A stretch of DNA of 64,000 nt from Hippophae tibetana. Taxonomy: Eukaryota > Streptophyta > Magnoliopsida > Rosales > Elaeagnaceae. The stretch spans positions 33,336,802-33,400,801 of the forward strand of contig CM072807.1 of the NCBI GenBank assembly GCA_037013495.1. Direction: 5' to 3'. The notes beneath the pieces were generated by a model. The model was not told where the DNA came from. It did no database searches and saw nothing but the letters and a program-made list of their open reading frames with translations. This document shows, piece by piece, positions 23,969 through 38,245 of the stretch. A program made the position numbers and the translations under genes. Within the stretch, counting starts at the first letter, position 1. Every line of letters begins with the position of its first letter.

Positions 23969-26514
23969 TATTAAAACAATTTAAAATTACCATATGCATC
24001 AAAAACAAGCAAAATAAAAAATCTAAAATTTTAATTCTCGTGAAACTCAGCAAAACAGAGATTTTTTTCAAAAATGTCTCTCATAGGAAATGTTAGAATA
24101 CAATTCAATAGAGAAACATTCAAAAACTCTTATGGACGCATAATTTAAATGTAGGGGAAACAAAATGGATTGTAAATATAACTCCTCCCATTGTTCAAAA
24201 GAATTTTTTTTTTGAAACAGTTCATTTTCAGCCTCCAATTGGGTCAACCCTGCCCGGTTTCACCCAAACGTATTCTCGTCCGTATCTTGATTTTCTGGTG
24301 ATAGAATCCAGTATTCTTTTTATCAAAATCTCATAATTCCATTTCTCAGTGATTCATTTTCCCAATTTGAAGTAAATACATCATTTTAAATAAAAATTTA
24401 ATTAATGAAGTAAATAAATACCGACGATAAGTCGCATTTATTTTCAAGTTTAAATTCATAAAATAACTCAAAAAAAATATTAAAACAATTTAAAATTACC
24501 ATGTGCTTCAAAAACAAGCAAAATAAAAAACCTAAAATTTTAATTCTCGTGAAACTCAGCAAAACAGAGATTTTTTTCAAAAATGTCTCTCATAGCAAAT
24601 GTTAGAATACAATTCAATGCAGAAACATTCAAAAACTCTTATGAACGCATAATTTAAATGCAGCGGAAACAAAATGGATTGTAAATATACCTCCTCCCAT
24701 TGTTCAAAAGAATTTTTTTTTTTGAAAAAGTTCATCTTCAACCTCCAATTGGGTCAACCCTGCCCGGTTTCACCCAAACGTATTCGCGGCCGTATCTTGA
24801 TTTTCTGGTGACAGAATCCAGTGTTCTTTTTATCAAAATTCTCATAATACGATTTCTGAGTGATTCATTTTCCCAATTTGAAGTAAATACATCATTTTAA
24901 ATAAAAATTTAATTAATGAAGTAAATAAATACCGACGATAAGTCATATTTATTTTCCAGTTTAAATTCATAAAATCACTCAAAAAAATATTAAAACAATT
25001 TAAAATTACCATATGCATCAAAAAAAAACAAAATAAAAAACCTAAAATTTTAATTCTCGTGAAACTCAGTAAAACAGAGATTTTTTCAAAAATGTCTCTC
25101 ATAGCAAATGTTAGAATACAATTCAATGCAGAAACATTCAAAAACTCTTATGAACGCATAATTTAAATGAAGCGGAACCAAAATGGATTGTAAATATATC
25201 TCCTCCCATTGTTCAAAAGAATTTTTTTTTGAAAAACTTCATCTTCAGCCTCCAATTGGGTCAACCCGGCCCGGTTTCACCCAAACGTATTCTCGGCCGT
25301 ATCTTGATTTTCTGGTGACAGAATCCAGTGTTCTTTTTATCAAAATTCTCATAATACGGTTTCTGAGTGATTCATTTTCCCAATTTGAAGTAAATACATT
25401 ATTTAAATAAAAATTTAATTAATGAAGTAAATAAATACCGACGATAAGTCATATTTATTTTCAAGTTTAAATTCATAGAATCACTCAAAAAAAATATTAA
25501 AACAATTTAAAATTACCATATGCATCAAAAACAAGCAAAATAAAAAACCTAAAATTTTAATTCTCGTGAAACTCAGCAAAACAGAGATTTTTTCAAAAAT
25601 GTCTCTAATAGCAAATGTTAGAATACAATTCAATGCAGAAACATTCAAAAACTCTTATGAACGCATAATTTAAATGCAGCGGAAACAAAATGGATTGTAA
25701 ATATACCTCCTCCCATTGTTCAAAAGAATATTTTTTTTTGAAAAAGTTCATCTTCAACCTCCAATTGGGTCAACCCGGCCCGGTTTAACCCAAACGTATT
25801 CTCGGCCGTATCTTCATTTTCTGGTGACAGAATCCAATTTTCTTTTTATCAATATTCCCATAATACGATTTCTGAGTGATTCATTTTCCCAATTTGAAGT
25901 AACTACATCATTTTAAATAAAAATTTAATTAATGAAGTAAATAAATACCGACGATAAGTCATATTTATTTTCAAGTTTAAATTCATAGAATCACTCAAAA
26001 AAAATATTAAAACAATTTAAAATTACCATAAGCATCAAAAACAAACAAAATAAAAAACCTAAAATTTTAATTCTCGTGAAACTGAGCAAAACAGAGATTT
26101 TTCTCAAAAATGTCTCTCATAGCAAATGTTAGAATACAATTCAATGCAGAAACATTTAAAAACTCTTATGAACGCATAATTTAAATGCATCGGAAACAAA
26201 ATGGTTCGTAAATATACCTCCTCCCATTGTTCAAAAGAATATTTTTTTTTGAAAAAGTTAATCTTCAACCTCCAATTGGGTCAACCGGCCCGGTTTCAAC
26301 CAAACGTATTCCCGGCCGTATCTTTCTTTTCTGGTGACAGAAGCCAGTGTTCTTTTCATCAAAATTCTCATAATACGATTTCTGATTGATTCATTTTCCC
26401 AATTTGAAGTAAATACATCATTTTAAATAAAAATTTAATTAATGAAGTAAATAAATACCGACGATAAGTCGCATTTATTTTCCAGTTTAAATTCATAGAA
26501 TCACTCAAAAAAAA
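23969..26514 (+). repeat. Return to mixed order: B'-A-F-C-D
   Basis: Starts are 23969, 24478, 24988, 25495 and 26005. B' with gtagggg is the counterpart of 7,652. The A-F pair is the counterpart of 3,572 and 4,082 (same gagattttttt in A and agcggaacc in F). Private changes include tattcgcggcc near 24,783 in A and atggttcgtaaa near 26,203 in D. Confidence 0.75.
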
Positions 26515-28557
26515 TATTAAAACAATTTAAAATTACCATATGCATCAAAAACAAGCAAAATAAAAAATCTAAAATTTTCATTCTCGTGAAACTCAGCAAA
26601 ACAGAGATTTTTTTCAAAAATGTCTCTCATAGGAAATGTTAGAATACAATTCAATAGAGAAACATTCAAAAACTCTTATGGACGCATAATTTAAATGTAG
26701 TGGAAACAAAATGGATTGTAAATATAACTCCTCCCATTGTTCAAAATAATTTTTTTTTTTGAAAAAGTTCATTTTCAGCCTCCAATTGGGTTAAGCCAGC
26801 CCGGTTTCACTGAAACGTATTCTCGTCCGTATCTTGATTTTCTGGTGATAGAATCCAGTATTCTTTTTATCAAAATCTCAAAATTCCATTTCTGAGTGAT
26901 TCATTTTCCCAATTTGAAGTAAATACATCATTTTAAATAAAAATTTAATTAATGAATTAAATAAATACCGACGATAAGTCGCATTTATTTTCAAGTTTAA
27001 ATTCATAAAATAACTCAAAAAAAATATTAAAACAATTTAAAATTACCATGTGCTTCAAAAACAAGCAAAATAAAAAACCTAAAATTTTAATTCTCGTGAA
27101 ACTCACCAAAACAGAGAGTTTTTCAAAAATGTCTCTCATAGCAAATGTTAGAATACAATTAAATGCAGAAACATTCAAAAACTCTTATGAACGCATAATT
27201 TAAATGCAGCGGAAACAAAATGGATTGTAAATATACCTCCTCCCATTGTTCAAAAGATATTTTTTTTTTTGAAAAAGTTCATCTTCAACCTCCAATTGGG
27301 TCAACCCTGCCCGGTTTCACCCAAACGTATTCTCGGCCGTGTCTTGATTTTTTGGTGACAGAATCCAGTGTTCTTTTTATCAAAATTCTCATAATACGAT
27401 TTCTGAGTGATTCACTTTCCCAATTTGAAGTAAATACATCATTTTAAAAAAAAATTTAATTAATGAAGTAAATAAATACTCACGATAAGTCATATTTATT
27501 TTCCAGTTTAAATTCATAAAATCACTCAAAAAAAAATATTAAAACAATTTAAAATTACCATATGCATCAAAAACAAACAAAATAAAAAACCTAATATTTT
27601 AATTCTCGTGAAACTCAGCAAAACAGAGATTTTTTCAAAAATGTCTCTCATAGCAAATGTTAGAATACAATTCAATGCAGAAACATTCAAAAACTCTTAT
27701 GAAAGCATACTTTAAATGAAGCGGAACCAAAATGGATTGTAAATATATCTGCTCCCATTGTTCAAAAGAATTTTTTTTTTTGAAAAAGTTAATCTTCAAC
27801 CTCCAATTGGGTCAACCCGGCCCGGTTTCACCCAAACATATTCTCGACCGTATCTTGATTTTCTGGTGACAGAATCCAGTGTTCTTTTTATCAAAATTCT
27901 CATAATACGATTTCTGAGTGATTCATTTTCCCAATTTGAAGTAAATACATCATTTTAAATATAAATTTAATTAATGATGTAAATAAATACCGACGATAAG
28001 TCATATTTATTTTCGAGTTTAAATTCATAGAATCACTCAAAAAAAAATATTAAAACAATTTAAAATTACCATAAGCATCAAAAACAAACAAAATAAAAAA
28101 CCTAAAATTTTAATTCTCGTGAAACTCAACAAAACAGAGATTTTTTAAAAAATGTCTCTAATAGCAAATGTTAGAATACAATTCAATGCAGAAACATTCA
28201 AAAACTCTTATGAACGCATAATTTAAATGCATCGGAAACAAAATGGATTGTAAATATACCTCCTCCCATTGTTCAAAAGAATATTTTTTTTTTGAAAAAG
28301 TTAATCTTCAACCTCCAATTGGGTCAACCGGCCCGGTTTCAACCAAACGTATTCCCGGCCGTATCTTTCTTTTCTGGTGACAGAATCCAGTGTTCTTTTC
28401 ATCAAAATTCTCATAATACGATTTCTGATTGATTCATTTTCCCAATTTGAAGTAAATACATCATTTTAAATAAAAATTTAATTAATGAAGTAAATAAATA
28501 CCGACGATAAGTCATATTTATTTTCAAGTTTAAATTCATAGAATCACTCAAAAAAAA
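26515..28557 (+). repeat. B-A'-F'-D unit, diverged copy
   Basis: Starts are 26515, 27025, 27537 and 28048. Its B belongs to the sub-lineage with cactgaaa and ctcaaaattcc. It has the same class order as the two units at 34,166-38,245 but with more private differences, for example a gtcttgattt variant in A' near 27,340. Confidence 0.72.
26799..26815 (-). other. Decayed CENP-B-box-like site
   Basis: The plus strand has cactgaaa for caccgaaa, so the minus-strand core reads TTCA instead of TTCG. One of nine fixed positions is lost by a C-to-T change at a CpG. Confidence 0.45.
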
Positions 28558-31106
28558 TATTAAAACAATTTAAAATTACCATATGCATCAAAAACAAGCA
28601 AAATAAAAAACCTAAAATTTTAATTCTCGTGAAACTCAGCAAAACAGAGATTTTTTAAAAAATGTCTCTCATAGCAAATGTTAGAATACAATTAAATGCA
28701 GAAACATTCAAAAACTCTTATGAACGCATAATTTAAATGCAGCGGAAACAAAATGGATTGTAAATATACCTCCTCCCATTGTTCAAAAGAATATTTTTTT
28801 TTGAAAAAGTTCATCTTCAACCTCCAATTGGGTCAACCGGCCCGGTTTCAACCAAACGTATTCCCGGCCGTATCTTTATTTTCTGGTGACAGAATCCAGT
28901 GTTCTTTTCATCAAAATTTTCATAATACGATTTCTGAGTGATTCATTTTCCCAATTTGAAGTAACTACATCATTTTAAATAAAAATTTAATTAATGAAGT
29001 AAATAAATACCGACGATAAGTCATATTTATTTTCAAGTTTAAATTCATAGAATCACTCAAAAAAAATATTAAAACAATTTAAAATTACCATAAGCATCAA
29101 AAACAAACAAAATAAAAAACCTAAAATTTTAATTCTCGTGAAACTCAACAAAACAGAGATTTTTTAAAAAATGTCTCTAATAGCAAATGTTAGAATACAA
29201 TTCAATGCAGAAACATTCAAAAACTCTTATGAACGCATAATTTAAATGCATCGGAAACAAAATGGATTGTAAATATACCTCCTCCCATTGTTCAAAAGAA
29301 TATTTTTTTTTTGAAAAAGTTAATCTTCAACCTCCAATTGGGTCAACCGGCCCGGTTTCAACCAAACGTGTTCCCGGCCGTATCTTTCTTTTCTGGTGAC
29401 AGAATCCAGTGTTCTTTTCATCAAAATTCTCATAATACGATTTCTGATTGATTCATTTTCCCAATTTGAAGTAAATACATTATTTTAAATAAAAATTTAA
29501 TTAATGAAGTAAATAAATACCGACGATAAGTCATATTTATTTTCAAGTTTAAATTCATAGAATCACTCAAAAAAAATATTAAAACAATTTAAAATTACCA
29601 TATGCATCAAAAACAAGCAAAATAAAAAACCTAAAATTTTAATTCTCGTGAAACTCAGCAAAACATAGATTTTTTAAAAAATGTCTCTCATAGCAAATGT
29701 TAGAATACAATTCAATGCAGAAACATTCAAAAACTCTTATGAACGCATAATTTAAATGCAGCGGAAACAAAATGGATTGTAAATATACCTCCTCCCATTG
29801 TTCAAAAGAATATTTTTTTTTGAAAAAGTTCATCTTCAACCTCCAATTGGGTCAACCCGGCCCGGTTTAACCCAAACGTATTCTCGGCCGTATCTTCATT
29901 TTCTGGTGACAGAATCCAATTTTCTTTTTATCAATATTCCCATAATACGATTTCTGAGTGATTCATTTTCCCAATTTGAAGTAACTACATCATTTTAAAT
30001 AAAAATTTAATTAATGAAGTAAATAAATACCGACGATAAGTCATATTTATTTTCAAGTTTAAATTCATAGAATCACTCAAAAAAAATATTAAAACAATTT
30101 AAAATTACCATATGCATCAAAAACAAGCAAAATAAAAAACCTAAAATTTTAATTCTCGTGAAACTCAGCAAAACAGAGATTTTTTCAAAAATGTCTCTAA
30201 TAGCAAATGTTAGAATACAATTCAATGCAGAAACATTCAAAAACTCTTATGAACGCATAATTTAAATGCAGCGGAAACAAAATGGATTGTAAATATACCT
30301 CCTCCCATTGTTCAAAAGAATATTTTTTTTTGAAAAAGTTCATCTTCAACCTCCAATTGGGTCAACCCGGCCCGGTTTAACCCAAACGTATTCTCGGCCG
30401 TATCTTCATTTTCTGGTGACAGAATCCAATTTTCTTTTTATCAATATTCCCATAATACGATTTCTGAGTGATTCATTTTCCCAATTTGAAGTAACTACAT
30501 CATTTTAAATAAAAATTTAATTAATGAAGTAAATAAATACCGACGATAAGTCATATTTATTTTCAAGTTTAAATTCATAGAATCACTCAAAAAAAATATT
30601 AAAACAATTTAAAATTACCATAAGCATCAAAAACAAACAAAATAAAAAACCTAAAATTTTAATTCTCGTGAAACTGAGCAAAACAGAGATTTTTCTCAAA
30701 AATGTCTCTCATAGCAAATGTTAGAATACAATTCAATGCAGAAACATTTAAAAACTCTTATGAACGCATAATTTAAATGCATCGGAAACAAAATGGATTG
30801 TAAATATACCTCCTCCCATTGTTCAAAAGAATATTTTTTTTTGAAAAAGTTAATCTTCAACCTCCAATTGGGTCAACCGGCCCGGTTTCAACCAAACGTA
30901 TTCCCGGCCGTATCTTTCTTTTCTGGTGACAGAATCCAGTGTTCTTTTCATCAAAATTCTCATAATACGATTTCTGATTGATTCATTTTCCCAATTTGAA
31001 GTAAATACATCATTTTAAATAAAAATTTAATTAATGAAGTAAATAAATACCGACGATAAGTCGCATTTATTTTCCAGTTTAAATTCATAGAATAACTCAA
31101 AAAAAA
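28558..31106 (+). repeat. Irregular stretch D2-D-C-C-D
   Basis: Starts are 28558, 29067, 29577, 30087 and 30597. The two adjacent C monomers have nearly the same body (gaatatttt, ggtttaaccc) but different left ends (aacatagatt with a ttaaaaaatg run versus cagagatttttt with ctaatagc). The D monomer at 29,067 closely matches the one at 28,048, a 1,019-bp dimer offset. Confidence 0.7.
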
Positions 31107-31390
31107 TATTAAAACAATTTAAAATTACCATATGCATCAAAAACAAGCAAAATAAAAAATCTAAAATTTTAATTCTCGTGAAACTCAGCAAAACAGAGAT
31201 ATTTTTCAAAAATGTCTCTCATAGGAAATGTTAGAATAAAATTCAATAGAGAAACATTCAAAAACTCTTATGGACGCATAATTTAAATGTAGTGGAAACA
31301 AAATGGATTGTAAATATAACTCCTCCCATTGTTCAAAATAATTTTTTTTTTTGAAAAAGTTCATTTTCAGCCTCCAATTGGGTTAAGCCA

Positions 31391-31407
31391 GCCCGGTTTC
31401 ACTGAAA
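31391..31407 (-). other. Decayed CENP-B-box-like site
   Basis: It has the same cactgaaa change as the copy 4.6 kb upstream and sits in the same B sub-lineage (marker atctcaaaattcc), so the loss is inherited. Confidence 0.45.
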
Positions 31408-32410
31408 CGTATTCTCGTCCGTATCTTGATTTTCTGGTGATAGAATCCAGTATTCTTTTTATCAAAATCTCAAAATTCCATTTCTGAGTGATTCATTTTC
31501 CCAATTTGAAGTAAATACATCATTTTAAATAAAAATTTAATTAATGAATTAAATAAATACCGACGATAAGTCGCATTTATTTTCAAGTTTAAATTCATAA
31601 AATAACTCAAAAAAAATATTAAAACAATTTAAAATTACCATGTGCTTCAAAAACAAGCAAAATAAAAAACCTAAAATTTTAATTCTCGTGAAACTCACCA
31701 AAACAGAGAGTTTTTCAAAAATGTCTCTCATAGCAAATGTTAGAATACAATTAAATGCAGAAACATTCAAAAACTCTTATGAACGCATAATTTAAATGCA
31801 GCGGAAACAAAATGGATTGTAAATATACCTCCTCCCATTGTTCAAAAGAAATTTTTTTTTTTGAAAAAGTTCATCTTCAACCTCCAATTGGGTCAACCCT
31901 GCCCGGTTTCACCCAAACGTATTCTCGGCCGTATCTTGATTTTTTGGTGACAGAATCCAGTGTTCTTTTTATCAAAATTCTCATAATACGATTTCTGAGT
32001 GATTCACTTTCCCAATTTGAAGTAAATACATCATTTTAAAAAAAAATTTAATTAATGAAGTAAATAAATACCGACGATAAGTCGCATTTATTTTCCAGTT
32101 TAAATTCATAGAATCACTCAAAAAAAATATTAAAACAATTTAAAATTACCATATGCATCATAAACAAGCAAAATAAAAAATCTAAAATTTTAATTCTCGT
32201 GAAACTCAACAAATCAGAGACTTTTTTCAAAAATGTCTCTCATAGGAAATGTTAGAATACAATTCAATAGAGAAACATTCAAAAACTCTTATGGACGCAT
32301 AATTTAAATGTAGTGGAAACAAAATGGATTGTAAATATAACTCCTCCCATTGTTGAAAATAATTTTTTTTTTGAAAAAGTTCATTTTCAGCCTCCAATTG
32401 GGTTAAGCCA

Positions 32411-32427
32411 GCCCGGTTTCACCGAAA
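32411..32427 (-). other. CENP-B-box-like site, isolated intact copy
   Basis: Intact match in a standard B monomer (unit 32,128-32,635) lying between monomers of the sub-lineage that has lost the box. Confidence 0.5.
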
Positions 32428-34165
32428 CGTATTCTCGTCTATATCTTGATTTTCTGGTGATAGAATCCAGTATTCTTTTTATCAAAATCTCATAATTCCA
32501 TTTCTGAGTGATTCATTTTCCCAATTTGAAGTAAAGACATCATTTTAAATAAAAATTTAATTAATGAATTAAATAAATACCGACGATAAGTCGCATTTAT
32601 TTTCAAGTTTAAATTCATAAAATAACTCAAAAAAATATTAAAACAATTTAAAATTACCATGTGCTTCAAAAACAAGCAAAATAAAAAACCTAAAATTTTA
32701 ATTCTCGTGAAACTCAGCAAAACAGAGAGTTTTTCAAAAATGTCTCTCATAGCAAATGTTAGAATACAATTCAATGCAGAAACATTCAAAAACTCTTATG
32801 AACGCATAATTTAAATGCAGCGGAAACAAAATGGATTGTAAATATACCTCCTCCCATTGTTCAAAAGAAATTTTTTTTTTTGAAAAAGTTCATCTTCAAC
32901 CTCCAATTGGGTCAACCCGGCCCGGTTTCACCCAAACGTATTCTCGGCCGTATCTTGATTTTCTGGTGACAGAATCCAGTGTTCTTTTTATCAAAATTCT
33001 CATAATACGATTTCTGAGTGATTCACTTTCCCAATTTGAAGTAAATACATCATTTTAAATAAAAATTTAATTAATGAAGTAAATAAATACTAACGATAAG
33101 TCATATTTATTTTCCAGTTTAAATTCATAAAATCACTCAAAAAAAAATATTAAAACAATTTAAAATTACCATATGCATCAAAAACAAGCAAAATAAAAAA
33201 CCTAAAATTTTAATTCTCGTGAAACTCAACAAAACAGAGATTTTTTAAAAAATGTCTCTCATTGCAAATGTTAGAATACAATTCAATGCAGAAACATTCA
33301 AAAACTCTTATGAACGCATAATTTAAATGCAGCGGAAACAAAATGGATTGTAAATATACCTCCTGCCATTGTTCAAAAGAATATTTTTTTTTGAAAAAGT
33401 TCATCTTCAACCTCCAATTGGGTCAACCGGCCCGGTTTCAACCAAACCTATTCCCGGCCGTATCTTTATTTTCTGGTGACAGAATCCAGTGTTCTTTTCA
33501 CCAAAATTTTCATAATACGATTTCTGAGTGATTCATTTTCCCAATTTGAAGGAAATACATCATTTTAAATAAAAAATTAATTAATGAAGTAAATAAATAC
33601 CGACGATAAGTCATATTTATTTTCCAGTTTAAATTCATAAAATCACTCAAAAAAAATATTAAAACAATTTAAAATTACCATATGCATCAAAAACAAACAA
33701 AATAAAAAACCTAAAATTTTAATTCTCGTGAAACTCAGCAAAACAGAGATTTTTTCAAAAATGTCTCTCATAGCAAATGTTAGAATACAATTCAATGCAG
33801 AAACATTTAAAAACTCTTATGAACGCATAATTTAAATGCATCGGAAACAAAATGGATTGTAAATATACCTCCTCCCATTGTTCAAAAGAATATTTTTTTT
33901 TGAAAAAGTTAATCTTCAACCTCCAATTGGGTCAACCGGCCCGGTTTCAACCAAACGTATTCCCGGCCGTATCTTTCTTTTCTGGTGACAGAATCCAGTG
34001 TTCTTTTCATCAAAATTCTCATAATACGATTTCTGATTGATTCATTTTCCCAATTTGAAGTAAATACATCATTTTAAATAAAAATTTAATTAATGAAGTA
34101 AATAAATACCGACGATAAGTCGCATTTATTTTCCAGTTTAAATTCATAGAATCACTCAAAAAAAA

Positions 34166-36206
34166 TATTAAAACAATTTAAAATTACCATATGCATCAAA
34201 AACAAGCAAAATAAAAAATCTAAAATTTTAATTCTCGTGAAACTCAGCAAAACAGAGATTTTTTTCAAAAATGTCTCTCATAGGAAATGTTAGAATACAA
34301 TTCAATAGAGAAACATTCAAAAACTCTTATGGACGCATAATTTAAATGTAGTGGAAACAAAATGGATTGTAAATATAACTCCTCCCATTGTTCAAAATAA
34401 TTTTTTTTTTTGAAAAAGTTCATTTTCAGCCTCCAATTGGGTTAAGCCAGCCCGGTTTCACTGAAACGTATTCTCGTCCGTATCTTGATTTTCTGGTGAT
34501 AGAATCCAGTATTCTTTTTATCAAAATCTCAAAATTCCATTTCTGAGTGATTCATTTTCCCAATTTGAAGTAAATACATCATTTTAAATAAAAATTTAAT
34601 TAATGAATTAAATAAATACCGACGATAAGTCGCATTTATTTTCAAGTTTAAATTCATAAAATAACTCAAAAAAATATTAAAACAATTTAAAATTACCATG
34701 TGCTTCAAAAACAAGCAAAATAAAAAACCTAAAATTTTAATTCTCGTGAAACTCACCAAAACAGAGAGTTTTTCAAAAATGTCTCTCATAGCAAATGTTA
34801 GAATACAATTCAATGCAGAAACATTCAAAAACTCTTATGAACGCATAATTTAAATGCAGCGGAAACAAAATGGATTGTAAATATACCTCCTCCCATTGTT
34901 CAAAAGAAATTTTTTTTTTGAAAAAGTTCATCTTCAACCTCCAATTGGGTCAACCCTGCCCGGTTTCACCCAAACGTATTCTCGGCCGTATCTTGATTTT
35001 TTGGTGACAGAATCCAGTGTTCTTTTTATCAAAATTCTCATAATACGATTTCTGAGTGATTCACTTTCCCAATTTGAAGTAAATACATCATTTTAAAAAA
35101 AAATTTAATTAATGAAGTAAATAAATACTCACGATAAGTCATATTTATTTTCCAGTTTAAATTCATAAAATCACTCAAAAAAAAATATTAAAACAATTTA
35201 AAATTACCATATGCATCAAAAACAAACAAAATAAAAAACCTAAAATTTTAATTCTCGTGAAACTCAGCAAAACAGAGATTTTTTCAAAAATGTCTCTCAT
35301 AGCAAATGTTAGAATACAATTCAATGCAGAAACATTCAAAAACTCTTATGAAAGCATACTTTAAATGAAGCGGAACCAAAATGGATTGTAAATATATCTC
35401 CTCCCATTGTTCAAAAGAATTTTTTTTTTTTGAAAAAGTTAATCTTCAACCTCCAATTGGGTCAACCCGGCCCGGTTTCACCCAAACATATTCTCGGCCG
35501 TATCTTGATTTTCTGGTGACAGAATCCAGTGTTCTTTTTATCAAAATTCTCATAATACGATTTCTGAGTGATTCATTTTCCCAATTTGAAGTAAATACAA
35601 CATTTTAAATATAAATTTAATTAATGATGTAAATAAATACCGACGATAAGTCATATTTATTTTCGAGTTTAAATTCATAGAATCACTCAAAAAAAAATAT
35701 TAAAACAATTTAAAATTACCATAAGCATCAAAAACAAACAAAATAAAAAACCTAAAATTTTAATTCTCGTGAAACTCAACAAAACAGAGATTTTTTAAAA
35801 AATGTCTCTAATAGCAAATGTTAGAATACAATTCAATGCAGAAACATTTAAAAACTCTTATGAACGCATAATTTAAATGCATCGGAAACAAAATGGATTG
35901 TAAATATACCTCCTCCCATTGTTCAAAAGAATATTTTTTTTTGAAAAAGTTAATCTTCAACCTCCAATTGGGTCAACCGGCCCGGTTTCAACCAAACGTA
36001 TTCCCGGCCGTATCTTTCTTTTCTGGTGACAGAATCCAGTGTTCTTTTCATCAAAATTCTCATAATACGATTTCTGATTGATTCATTTTCCCAATTTGAA
36101 GTAAATACATCATTTTAAATAAAAATTTAATTAATGAAGTAAATAAATACCGACGATAAGTCGCATTTATTTTCCAGTTTAAATTCATAGAATCACTCAA
36201 AAAAAA
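34166..36206 (+). repeat. HOR B-A'-F'-D, copy 1
   Basis: Starts are 34166, 34675, 35186 and 35698. A' ends in ttttaaaaaaaaattt, and F' has gaaagcatactt, aaacatattc, gtaaatacaac and attttcgagttt. Confidence 0.85.
34450..34466 (-). other. Decayed CENP-B-box-like site
   Basis: cactgaaa variant in the first B-A'-F'-D unit. Confidence 0.45.
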
Positions 36207-38245
36207 TATTAAAACAATTTAAAATTACCATATGCATCAAAAACAAGCAAAATAAAAAATCTAAAATTTTAATTCTCGTGAAACTCAGCAAAACAGAGAT
36301 TTTTTTCAAAAATGTCTCTCATAGGAAATGTTAGAATACAATTCAATAGAGAAACATTCAAAAACTCTTATGGACGCATAATTTAAATGTAGTGGAAACA
36401 AAATGGATTGTAAATATAACTCCTCCCATTGTTCAAAATAATTTTTTTTTTGAAAAAGTTCATTTTCAGCCTCCAATTGGGTTAAGCCAGCCCGGTTTCA
36501 CTGAAACGTATTCTCGTCCGTATCTTGATTTTCTGGTGATAGAATCCAGTATTCTTTTTATCAAAATCTCAAAATTCCATTTCTGAGTGATTCATTTTCC
36601 CAATTTGAAGTAAATACATCATTTTAAATAAAAATTTAATTAATGAATTAAATAAATACCGACGATAAGTCGCATTTATTTTCAAGTTTAAATTCATAAA
36701 ATAACTCAAAAAAATATTAAAACAATTTAAAATTACCATGTGCTTCAAAAACAAGCAAAATAAAAAACCTAAAATTTTAATTCTCGTGAAACTCACCAAA
36801 ACAGAGAGTTTTTCAAAAATGTCTCTCATAGCAAATGTTAGAATACAATTCAATGCAGAAACATTCAAAAACTCTTATGAACGCATAATTTAAATGCAGC
36901 GGAAACAAAATGGATTGTAAATATACCTCCTCCCATTGTTCAAAAGAAATTTTTTTTTTGAAAAAGTTCATCTTCAACCTCCAATTGGGTCAACCCTGCC
37001 CGGTTTCACCCAAACGTATTCTCGGCCGTATCTTGATTTTTTGGTGACAGAATCCAGTGTTCTTTTTATCAAAATTCTCATAATACGATTTCTGAGTGAT
37101 TCACTTTCCCAATTTGAAGTAAATACATCATTTTAAAAAAAAATTTAATTAATGAAGTAAATAAATACTCACGATAAGTCATATTTATTTTCCAGTTTAA
37201 ATTCATAAAATCACTCAAAAAAAAATATTAAAACAATTTAAAATTACCATATGCATCAAAAACAAACAAAATAAAAAACCTAAAATTTTAATTCTCGTGA
37301 AACTCAGCAAAACAGAGATTTTTTCAAAAATGTCTCTCATAGCAAATGTTAGAATACAATTCAATGCAGAAACATTCAAAAACTCTTATGAAAGCATACT
37401 TTAAATGAAGCGGAACCAAAATGGATTGTAAATATATCTCCTCCCATTGTTCAAAAGAATTTTTTTTTTTGAAAAAGTTAATCTTCAACCTCCAATTGGG
37501 TCAACCCGGCCCGGTTTCACCCAAACATATTCTCGGCCGTATCTTGATTTTCTGGTGACAGAATCCAGTGTTCTTTTTATCAAAATTCTCATAATACGAT
37601 TTCTGAGTGATTCATTTTCCCAATTTGAAGTAAATACAACATTTTAAATATAAATTTAATTAATGATGTAAATAAATACCGACGATAAGTCATATTTATT
37701 TTCGAGTTTAAATTCATAGAATCACTCAAAAAAAAATATTAAAACAATTTAAAATTACCATAAGCATCAAAAACAAACAAAATAAAAAACCTAAAATTTT
37801 AATTCTCGTGAAACTCAACAAAACAGAGATTTTTTAAAAAATGTCTCTAATAGCAAATGTTAGAATACAATTCAATGCAGAAACATTTAAAAACTCTTAT
37901 GAACGCATAATTTAAATGCATCGGAAACAAAATGGATTGTAAATATACCTCCTCCCATTGTTCAAAAGAATATTTTTTTTTGAAAAAGTTAATCTTCAAC
38001 CTCCAATTGGGTCAACCGGCCCGGTTTCAACCAAACGTATTCCCGGCCGTATCGTTCTTTTCTGGTGACAGAATCCAGTGTTCTTTTCATCAAAATTCTC
38101 ATAATACGATTTCTGATTGATTCATATTCCCAATTTGAAGTAAATACATCATTTTAAATAAAAATTTAATTAATGAAGTAAATAAATACCGACGATAAGT
38201 CGCATTTATTTTCCAGTTTAAATTCATAGAATCACTCAAAAAAAA
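36207..38245 (+). repeat. HOR B-A'-F'-D, copy 2
   Basis: Starts are 36207, 36715, 37226 and 37737. It repeats copy 1 at a 2,040-bp offset with only a few differences, such as tatcgttcttt near 38,052, ttcatattccc near 38,122 and a one-base change in the oligo-T tract of F'. A recent tandem duplication. Confidence 0.85.
36490..36506 (-). other. Decayed CENP-B-box-like site
   Basis: cactgaaa variant in the second B-A'-F'-D unit, copied from the first by tandem duplication. Confidence 0.45.

Larger units (their letters stand above)
31107..34165 (+). repeat. B-A'-B-A'-D2-D
   Basis: Starts are 31107, 31617, 32128, 32636, 33148 and 33657. The two B-A' pairs are not sister copies. The first has the decayed box and an aattaaatgcag variant shared with the A' at 27,025. 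The second has the intact box and cataattcc. The order suggests insertion or exchange between two sub-lineages. Confidence 0.7.
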
